A stretch of DNA of 5,121 nucleotides from Planctomycetota bacterium (GTDB lineage: Bacteria > Planctomycetota > Phycisphaerae > WQYP01). The position numbers and the translations under genes are program-made. Within the stretch, counting starts at the first letter, position 1, and every line of letters starts with the position of its first letter. The stretch is taken from the NCBI GenBank assembly GCA_021816165.1, contig JAKAYZ010000243.1:1-5121 (forward strand), read 5' to 3'. The notes under the pieces are model-generated. The model searched no databases. It saw nothing but the letters and a program-made list of their open reading frames with translations, and was not told where the DNA came from. This document shows positions 1 to 5,121 of this stretch, piece after piece.

Positions 1-428
1 CGCACACGACCGTGCCGCAGATGGCGGCCATAAAAGGCCAACTCCCGAAAGCCCCGCTCGCGCATGTGGCCGAGGGCAAGTCGGCACAGTATCGCCTGAT
101 TGGTACCTACCAATTCCTCCGCCTCGGCAACCGCACTGATCAGGCATACAAACGGTAATTTGTTCCGCGATATAAAACGGAACATCGCCGTTGTTTCGAC
201 CCGACCGATCGCGCCGTCGCACCGCGAAAGGGAAGCCGCGAGCCGACGTTGGGGCAGTGCGGGGTCAATCACATCCAGAAACCATGATTCCGAGAGCAAC
301 GAAAAGTTGCCGATCCCGCGAATAACCTCACGGCCGAATTCATGGGCGGTGTCCAGTAGAATGGCCACACGGGGCACCGCTTTAGTTTGCAGCCGCACGG
401 CGTGCGCATCAGGTAATTTCTTGACCAT
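1..428 (-). CDS. XylR-type transcriptional regulator, N-terminal sugar-sensing part (partial, 3' end beyond left edge)
   Basis: An open frame runs from an ATG at 428 to the left edge without a stop, giving 142 residues. Residues 19-42 (PRVAILLDTAHEFGREVIRG and on) match the first strand and helix of the periplasmic-binding-protein-like sensor of XylR-family regulators. 'CDGAIGRV' (70-77) corresponds to the family's 'DGIIARI' strand, and 'GHMRERGFRELAFYG' (120-134) is the very typical helix-strand of the second subdomain. Family members bind a pentose or related sugar and carry a C-terminal AraC-type helix-turn-helix, which would lie off the window. There is no N-terminal HTH, which argues against a classical LacI protein. 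The ATG is preceded by GGGGGA 7 bases upstream; a GTG at 431 is the only in-frame alternative before the stop at 453-455. The gene follows the GtaA-like gene by 45 bases on the same strand and probably controls this sugar-degradation cluster. Family assignment is firm; the ligand is unknown. Confidence 0.85.
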   Translation of the reverse strand, partial: MVKKLPDAHAVRLQTKAVPRVAILLDTAHEFGREVIRGIGNFSLLSESWFLDVIDPALPQRRLAASLSRCDGAIGRVETTAMFRFISRNKLPFVCLISAVAEAEELVGTNQAILCRLALGHMRERGFRELAFYGRHLRHGRV

Positions 429-473
429 CACTGCATCCCCCGGACGCCATGGCTATTTGGCCACTTGAGTGTT
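429..473. other. Short intergenic gap between the GtaA-like gene and the regulator
   Basis: These 45 bases separate two co-directional genes. I see only a 4-bp hairpin (TGGC/GCCA around 449-462) and a short CACT/AGTG inverted repeat (462-471). There is no T-run and no strong stem, so no terminator is supported. Read-through of the transcript into the regulator is therefore likely, though an internal promoter inside the upstream gene cannot be excluded by eye. Confidence 0.6.
436..441 (-). promoter_or_regulatory. Ribosome binding site of the XylR-type regulator
   Basis: On the minus strand GGGGGA lies 7 bases before the ATG at 428. It is a purine-rich Shine-Dalgarno-like run and supports that start over the out-of-frame ATG at 450, which reaches a stop after about 13 codons. 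It also fits the GTG at 431, though with shorter spacing. Confidence 0.5.
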
Positions 474-3218
474 TCAGTGTTGCCGCCGCCCGGGTTCCAA
501 CTCCTCCGCCAGCCCGCCATCAAAAAACTGGCCGCCCGTTGTCTGATGCACGTGCACGGCAAAAATATTTTTACCCGGATGCAAAGCCGCCAACCCGGCA
601 GGCGTAAGATTCAACCCGACATATTGATTGCTGTATCCCCCGGCAGACGCGGCAAACACGCCATTGATGAAGACGGCTACGTCCTCATCATGAAACGTAT
701 AAAAACGGAGATGCTTAAAGTGGCCGGTCGGCATGATGAATGTTCTGCGCAGCCACAGGTTGGCGGTTGTCCACCGCGTACGAATATGCACAGCTCCGCC
801 TGGTGGATAACCGCTGCCGAAACCGGCCGGCCCGACTTTCCAGCCGCGATCATTATAGTTTTTGGCGTACCACCTTCCCTGCGGCTTATGGGTGGTGTAA
901 TGCCACTGCGCCGCCGCAAACTGCGATGTCGGAACAACAACCTTGAACCGGGGGCGCAGGTGCGCCGGCAAAGGTGGCAGTGGAGCCCAACGGCCGGGTA
1001 CCGCAGCTCCACGCGAAACCCATTTCCGCCATATATTTTCGTGACGCATGAATTCAACAAATGCTGCTCCAACCACCGGTCGCGCGTGCATGAAAGCGGC
1101 ACCCGTGCGGCTGTCGTACCAGTCGGCCAATGGCACCCGGTCGGGCGAGTCATTGAGAAATCGGTAGAGCGGATTAATAAATCCATCAAACAGAGGCTTA
1201 GTTCGCGCCAGCGCTGCCGTGTATATGGTGTGATCTGTATCTGACCCGGTGGTGGCGTTGTTTAGAGGTATACCAAAGCGATTGGCTTTGGATATCAAAA
1301 AAGTCAGTTCACGTTTTACAGCAGTGTAGGGAAAAAGATGAAACCCCAACACTCGCCCCCACACCATGTTATATGGTTCGCCCCATCCACCGGGCACATT
1401 AAATTGCGCCCGGAAATGACCGTCCTGTTCGTTGATGCTCAGCCATCGGTGTGCCCAACGGCGACTCAATGCCGTATACCTTTTCGCCTCGTGGTCATCG
1501 CCGCGCATATGCAGCAGCATTCCATAGGCCCTCAGAGCGACGATGGCCTTTAGCGACAAATTTGAATTGTGCGGGCGCGGCCCCAGAAAATCATCCGTCG
1601 AGAGCTGATTCTTCGGGTCAAACCCCAATTTTCGCAGGTACAAGGCCCAGCGCTTCAGCAATGGCCAGTAGCGGGAGGCGAGATCGGCATTTCTCTCCGC
1701 CTTGGCAATGGCGGCGGCAAGAATAATCATGTTGCCGCTCTCTTCAATTGGCATATTCTCGCCTCCGTTGGCGTACCAGCCGGCGCAGACGGGATAGGTA
1801 CCAAGGTCATGTGGCGACCAGGGGAATCGCCAGCGCGGCGTATCAGCGGAATTTAATACCGGCACTATGGAGGCGGCTTCCAATTGGGGGCAGAATGTTA
1901 GCAGCAGCGGCGATGCCGGAAATATCACATCCACCGTGGCGGTATCTCCGTTGCTGGTTTCCTCTTTCGTGTACACCATGGGCATGCCATTGCGATCAGC
2001 CGTTATTCCCATCGCCGCAAGTGCCTGCCGATATGCCAGCGACACGATCGTCGCGTATCGGAAGCCGCCGATGCGTTGGGCGTCCGCCATTACCTCTCGA
2101 TCAAACTTGGCGCTTTGCTGCATTAACGTGTGGTAATGATTGGCCGCCCAAAGAAACATCGCCGCCGGTGATTTGAAAATATGCCTCCAGTATGGCCGCT
2201 GATATTGACCGAAATAATCTATCGAATACACCTCATCGTAGGCGACCATCACATGCCGGTGCACTGCGGTTGGCCCGACGCGTCCAAGATTAAAGGCGAA
2301 TGCTTCGGCTGGATGCTTTGGGCTCATGATTACGCGGTGCGATTGCCCACCGCTGGCCAACTTTCCCGACTTAACAAATTCCAGTCTTGTCTCTTTCCCC
2401 GGCGCAATTTGCGATGCCGATTGTGCCTTGGATGCCACGGTATAGATGTAGCCCCAGTCCAGTCCTACCTGATCGCCGACAACGTCAAAATAATGCTGAA
2501 ATTCATTTCCGCATCTCAGTGCCGTCAACCGGCCGAAATGCTGCCTCCAGCAACTCAGCGGGGCATATTGCCAGCGGTCGTTCAGTGATATATTTCCGCC
2601 GGTGCTGTAATACAATTGAACGGTATGCCTCCGGCCATCGATGCATCGCACGCTCCATGAAATATATGTGACCGGTAGCGTCATGGTTTTAAGATGCGAC
2701 GGCAGCCGGGGCGTCGTAAATGTCAGAGTCACCGCCACCATCGAATTATCGAACTGGTATACCGTGGTCGTCGGGCGCACCATGACGGATACCTGATGCA
2801 TGGCCGGGATGGTGGAAGGGGCATTACCCATCAGACGCCACACCTTGCCGTCAATGCGAATCAGGCTGGTCAACGGCTGAAGGCGGCCGTCCCAAAAGCG
2901 CGTAGGGTGCTTGGCCAGGTGGTTGTTCTCCGACCAGATGCTCATGTACGGATCGAACGTCACCAGCGGCACGGCCGGCGGGCGAAACTGCGCGGGACTG
3001 CGCGCCGCTGCCGGGGCCATACAACAGGCATTCAGTAAGGCAAACGCTGCAAAGGCCGCACCCCCGATACAACTTGGCAAACCGCCCATCATCCAAACGC
3101 TCCGTAAAACTGGCATGATCCAGCCTGTCCGTCTGATGGAGGTCGCCAGTGATCCGTCCGGCCGTCGACTTCGGTGCGGTCTTCCGTATGGCTTGCCCCC
3201 GCTGCGCTGCATCATCAT
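474..3218 (-). CDS. Exported glutaminase-A (GtaA) superfamily protein (DUF4964-DUF5127-DUF4965-DUF1793) with C-terminal galactose-binding-like domain
   Basis: A complete 914-residue protein. After a signal region (about 35-72) come DUF4964 (about 76-135, 'VTFDPYMSIWSENNHLAKHP'), DUF5127 (about 145-375), DUF4965 (about 380-555) and DUF1793 (about 558-730). Family landmarks are 'TVDVIFPASPLLL' (428-440), 'PHDLGTYP' (469-476), 'MPIEESGNM' (489-497), 'TDDFLG' (541-546) with 'NSNLSLKAIVAL' (551-562), 'YNMVWGRVLGFHLFP' (616-630) and 'RVPLADWYDS' (694-703). DUF4965/DUF1793 form a six-hairpin (alpha/alpha) fold resembling GH15-clan glycosidases. A galactose-binding-like module ends the protein. The family name comes from a fungal glutaminase, but bacterial members often sit beside glycosidases; here the gene overlaps an arabinofuranosidase gene by 4 bases (ATGA), so a glycan substrate is my inference. 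The start at 3218 has GGAGG 6 bases upstream; the signal peptide would fit better from Met35 (3116). Homology is very sure, substrate unknown. Confidence 0.93.
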   Translation of the reverse strand: MMMQRSGGKPYGRPHRSRRPDGSLATSIRRTGWIMPVLRSVWMMGGLPSCIGGAAFAAFALLNACCMAPAAARSPAQFRPPAVPLVTFDPYMSIWSENNHLAKHPTRFWDGRLQPLTSLIRIDGKVWRLMGNAPSTIPAMHQVSVMVRPTTTVYQFDNSMVAVTLTFTTPRLPSHLKTMTLPVTYISWSVRCIDGRRHTVQLYYSTGGNISLNDRWQYAPLSCWRQHFGRLTALRCGNEFQHYFDVVGDQVGLDWGYIYTVASKAQSASQIAPGKETRLEFVKSGKLASGGQSHRVIMSPKHPAEAFAFNLGRVGPTAVHRHVMVAYDEVYSIDYFGQYQRPYWRHIFKSPAAMFLWAANHYHTLMQQSAKFDREVMADAQRIGGFRYATIVSLAYRQALAAMGITADRNGMPMVYTKEETSNGDTATVDVIFPASPLLLTFCPQLEAASIVPVLNSADTPRWRFPWSPHDLGTYPVCAGWYANGGENMPIEESGNMIILAAAIAKAERNADLASRYWPLLKRWALYLRKLGFDPKNQLSTDDFLGPRPHNSNLSLKAIVALRAYGMLLHMRGDDHEAKRYTALSRRWAHRWLSINEQDGHFRAQFNVPGGWGEPYNMVWGRVLGFHLFPYTAVKRELTFLISKANRFGIPLNNATTGSDTDHTIYTAALARTKPLFDGFINPLYRFLNDSPDRVPLADWYDSRTGAAFMHARPVVGAAFVEFMRHENIWRKWVSRGAAVPGRWAPLPPLPAHLRPRFKVVVPTSQFAAAQWHYTTHKPQGRWYAKNYNDRGWKVGPAGFGSGYPPGGAVHIRTRWTTANLWLRRTFIMPTGHFKHLRFYTFHDEDVAVFINGVFAASAGGYSNQYVGLNLTPAGLAALHPGKNIFAVHVHQTTGGQFFDGGLAEELEPGRRQH
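495..926 (-). other. C-terminal galactose-binding-like (jelly-roll) domain of the GtaA-like protein
   Basis: Residues about 765-908 follow a Pro-rich linker ('APLPPLPAHLRP', 745-756). They read like the beta-sandwich accessory domains of many glycosidases: 'WYAKNYNDRGWKVGPAGFG' (783-801), 'LWLRRTF' (821-827), 'HDEDVAVFINGV' (843-854) and 'PGKNIFAVHVHQTTGGQFFD' (881-900). I recognise the 'W..R.F ... DEDV.V.INGV ... PGKN..AVH..Q' pattern as that of galactose-binding-like folds. A carbohydrate-binding or structural role is likely, but no ligand can be named. Confidence 0.75.
3003..3116 (-). other. Signal peptide region of the GtaA-like protein, with a possible lipobox
   Basis: Residues 35-72 have a basic start (MPVLRSVW), a hydrophobic core (about 43-68) and an AAA-R signal-peptidase-I-like end near 70-73. 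'LNAC' (62-65) is an imperfect lipobox (Asn at -2), so a lipoprotein is possible but less likely. The hydrophobic core begins about 42 residues after the first ATG, and the preceding stretch is rich in Arg. That means either an extended n-region or initiation at Met35 (3116), which has no strong ribosome binding site. Export to the periplasm or outside is likely in both cases. Confidence 0.7.
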
Positions 3219-3229
3219 TTAATACCTCC
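3215..3229 (-). promoter_or_regulatory. Ribosome binding site and ATGA stop/start overlap between the arabinofuranosidase and GtaA-like genes
   Basis: On the minus strand GGAGG (3229-3225) lies inside the last codons of the arabinofuranosidase, 6 bases before the ATG at 3218. That ATG shares bases with the upstream TGA (3217-3215) as ATGA, a classical arrangement for translational coupling. Three ATG codons follow in tandem (3218, 3215, 3212), all in frame; the spacing best suits the first or second. This decides the nominal start and ties the two genes into one transcript. Confidence 0.85.
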
Positions 3230-5121
3230 GTGTGCCATGTTGATACGAAATATGGTCAGAGAATCCGGCTTGACAGGATATGAGAAAGATGTTGAAAAAT
3301 GCTTAAACTGAGATTCTCTTGGTGCTATCCGCAGTGGATCGGCAAATGTGTTTTCTGCCGTTGGCTTTCCGCTTAGTGTCCACACTTCACCGTGCGGCAT
3401 CAGTTTGCCGGCCGCGGAAATATGAAACGTGGTGGGCATAATGCGCCCGGTGGTGTTTGTCACTTTGATAATCAGAGTGCCGGATTTCCGTCTGATTCCG
3501 GCATCGGCGAAAAACCGTGGTGGCGTATCGTGCACGGTACCCTGCAAAATTCTTTGGCCGTTGAGGTACGCGGTGACCCGCTGCCCCCGCAGTACGATCT
3601 TCACCCTGTACCACATGCCGGTCTTCAATGTTCCGGTCTTATTGGAGAGCACATGGATGGCTCGATCATGAACGGCTATGAGCGCGAAGGTATCATTCGC
3701 CGGTCCACCCAGTTGAATCTCCGCCGCATTGAGTCCGCCCGGGTCACGTCTGACCTGAATGGACACACCACCGGAGCCTGACAACTTACGCATGCGCAGT
3801 CGAAGCGTGTAATTATTCCAGCTTGGATTGCCCATGGCGGTTATGTTTTCGCCGGTGCTTTTTGACGTTTGCCTCAAAACACCACGCTTCATTTGCCAGT
3901 TCGGCCCCCAGCCACCGTGCCATGTGATGTTGTACCACTCTTTAATGCCACCATTGTGTTTGCCGGCACCCGTGACCATCAATATGCGTCCATGGCGGGT
4001 GGCTTGGATGTGCGTAAATTCGGCGGCGCAGGAATGGGTAATAAAAGCCACACGCCCTGAAATAGACGGGGCGGTGCGTGCCTGCACCTTGGTCGGATAT
4101 ACCATATTGGGACGATTATTACTGAACATCCATTGCACCCAGTAGGAAGAGCGGCCGAATGCATGCGCCGTGTTGAAGGCGATAAGATCTGGTTGCCACT
4201 GATATCCATCGGTGTTTTGCAACAATGGCGCGTAGCTGGCCATCCGCACAATGTCGCAATTACGCTCCATGCCGGTCATATAGGCCGCTTCCGCCAAAGC
4301 ACCACGCATATTGCCAAATCCGTCACCAATCACGGCGTATTCGCCCACAAAACTGCGCACGGATGTATCGCGCGGACGATGATTAAATTCTGTCGAGTCG
4401 ACATAAAACATATCCGGCGAGGCATAATAATGCTCGTCTCCCAGCGGTATTATTTTCGCCAGCCGCGCGCTCCACGCGGTCCGAATGGGGATAATATGAG
4501 GGAATTGCTTCTTCAATGCCAAGGCCATGGCCGTCGCATTTTTTACGTAGATTGGACCGCCGTTCTCGTTGCCGATTTCAACATATTGAAGCCCGAACGG
4601 TTTCGGGTGGCCATATTTGGCACGCAGCGCACCCCAGTGGGTATTGATGGGCGCATTGGCAAATGCAACCGCGGATAGCATTCGTCTGATGAATGGCTTA
4701 AGAGCCGCTCCGGTAGCGCTCGGCTCCGGATTTTTGGGATAGAAATAGCCAAGTGGCATTCCGGCAAAAGTGCCGTAGACGGGTACTGCCTTTAGAGTTT
4801 GGCAAAGTTCAAGGTATTGCAGGTAGCCAAAACCGTCGGTGTTCCGGTAGCCCCAGCAATTATAGTGCCCCGGACGGCTCCTCATCGGCCCGACGGTCTT
4901 ACGCCAGTCGTAGCTGTCGCCGATCGATACCCCTTCAACGTAATTACCGCCCGGAAATCTTAAAAAGCCCGGATGCAGATTCTCAAGCAGCTTGAGCAGA
5001 TCGGGGCGAAACAGTACCGGCTTGCCCGTGGCGCGGGATACAGGGAGCAGCAACGCCTCGGTCAGCACGACGCGTCCCGGACGTTGAAGGGTGATCGCGA
5101 GACAGCCATGGGGGCTGGTAC
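3215..5121 (-). CDS. GH51-type alpha-L-arabinofuranosidase with an inserted laminin-G-like domain (partial, 5' end beyond right edge)
   Basis: The frame is open to the right edge: 17 codons precede the GTG at 5068 and already match family sequence, so that GTG is internal and the true start is outside. Members hydrolyse terminal alpha-L-arabinofuranosyl residues from arabinan, arabinoxylan or arabinogalactan with retention. Numbering from 5068: 'FLRFPGGNYVEG' (35-46) is a hallmark TIM-barrel strand; 'VEIGNENGG' (163-171) holds the acid/base Glu168 (codon 4567-4565); 'DEHYYASPDMF' (211-221) is the conserved His/Tyr loop; 'FVGEYA' (240-245) holds the nucleophile Glu243 (codon 4342-4340); 'PLLQNTDGYQWQPDLIAFN' (281-299) and 'YWVQWMFSNN' (309-318) end the barrel region. 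The C-terminal beta-sandwich is interrupted by a laminin-G-like domain (about 375-535) and resumes to 'LTIFRI'. Both catalytic residues are present, so activity is likely. Secretion cannot be judged. Polysaccharide target unknown. Confidence 0.93.
   Translation of the reverse strand, partial: TSPHGCLAITLQRPGRVVLTEALLLPVSRATGKPVLFRPDLLKLLENLHPGFLRFPGGNYVEGVSIGDSYDWRKTVGPMRSRPGHYNCWGYRNTDGFGYLQYLELCQTLKAVPVYGTFAGMPLGYFYPKNPEPSATGAALKPFIRRMLSAVAFANAPINTHWGALRAKYGHPKPFGLQYVEIGNENGGPIYVKNATAMALALKKQFPHIIPIRTAWSARLAKIIPLGDEHYYASPDMFYVDSTEFNHRPRDTSVRSFVGEYAVIGDGFGNMRGALAEAAYMTGMERNCDIVRMASYAPLLQNTDGYQWQPDLIAFNTAHAFGRSSYWVQWMFSNNRPNMVYPTKVQARTAPSISGRVAFITHSCAAEFTHIQATRHGRILMVTGAGKHNGGIKEWYNITWHGGWGPNWQMKRGVLRQTSKSTGENITAMGNPSWNNYTLRLRMRKLSGSGGVSIQVRRDPGGLNAAEIQLGGPANDTFALIAVHDRAIHVLSNKTGTLKTGMWYRVKIVLRGQRVTAYLNGQRILQGTVHDTPPRFFADAGIRRKSGTLIIKVTNTTGRIMPTTFHISAAGKLMPHGEVWTLSGKPTAENTFADPLRIAPRESQFKHFSTSFSYPVKPDSLTIFRINMAHGGIK
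3464..3946 (-). other. Laminin-G/concanavalin-A-like insertion in the arabinofuranosidase C-terminal domain
   Basis: Residues about 375-535 (numbered from 5068) read like a lectin-type beta-sandwich of the DUF1080/laminin-G kind: 'WNNYTLRLRMRKLSGSGGVS' (417-436), 'WYRVKIVLRGQRVTAYLNGQ' (486-505), then 'KVTNTT' (535-540), where the host domain resumes. I recall similar insertions in other bacterial GH51 enzymes, so this looks like a subfamily trait, not a damaged gene. It may help carbohydrate binding; that is inference. Boundaries are approximate. Confidence 0.7.

Noticed and set aside
448..462. Small hairpin in the intergenic gap as a terminator
   Set aside because: The stem is only 4 bp (TGGC/GCCA) and no T-run follows on the minus strand.
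100..468. A 122-codon plus-strand frame at the left end
   Set aside because: Antisense to the XylR-type sensor, whose motifs are clear; the plus-strand translation is low-complexity and unrecognisable.
677..1189. A 170-codon frame on the minus strand in another phase
   Set aside because: It overlaps the DUF1793 and C-terminal domain coding of the GtaA-like gene out of frame; no recognisable domain.
465..1244. A 259-codon open frame on the plus strand
   Set aside because: It lies wholly antisense to the end of the GtaA-like gene, whose protein shows strong family motifs there. Its translation resembles nothing I recognise and is rich in Arg/Pro, as expected of a shadow frame.
4133..4678. A 181-codon plus-strand frame
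   Set aside because: Antisense to the catalytic core of the arabinofuranosidase, including both catalytic glutamate codons; no recognisable domain.
5066..5068. GTG at 5068 as the start of the arabinofuranosidase
   Set aside because: The frame stays open to 5121 and the 17 upstream codons fit the GH51 family. Starting here would lose the N-terminal part of the TIM barrel, so the codon is internal.

Overview
The window holds three genes, all on the minus strand, transcribed from the right edge to the left. The outer two are cut by the window ends. In transcription order they are: (1) the C-terminal ~634 residues of a GH51-type alpha-L-arabinofuranosidase whose start lies beyond base 5121; (2) a complete 914-residue exported protein of the fungal glutaminase-A (GtaA) superfamily, with a galactose-binding-like C-terminal domain; (3) the first 142 residues of a XylR-type regulator, whose AraC-type DNA-binding end lies left of base 1.

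Right region (3215-5121): the arabinofuranosidase has both catalytic glutamates in recognisable motifs and a laminin-G-like beta-sandwich inserted into its C-terminal domain. Its stop codon overlaps the start of the next gene as ATGA, with a GGAGG ribosome binding site 6 bases upstream. Middle region (474-3218): the GtaA-like protein has the full four-domain family core, a signal peptide placed unusually far from the nominal start, and a C-terminal accessory module. Left region (1-473): a 45-base gap with no convincing terminator, then a regulator gene that appears only as an open frame running off the left edge.

The layout suggests an operon for breaking down an arabinose-containing polysaccharide or glycoconjugate, with a sugar-sensing regulator co-transcribed at its distal end. 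In that setting the GtaA-like protein is more plausibly a glycan-active enzyme than a glutaminase. This is inference from neighbours, not a direct read.

The organism looks like a moderately GC-rich bacterium. XylR-type regulators beside secreted glycosidases, GtaA-family proteins with this C-terminal module and long N-terminal signal regions suggest the Planctomycetota/Verrucomicrobiota group, possibly a Phycisphaerae-like planctomycete. That assignment is low confidence. I see no RNA genes, mobile elements, CRISPR arrays or substantial repeats.
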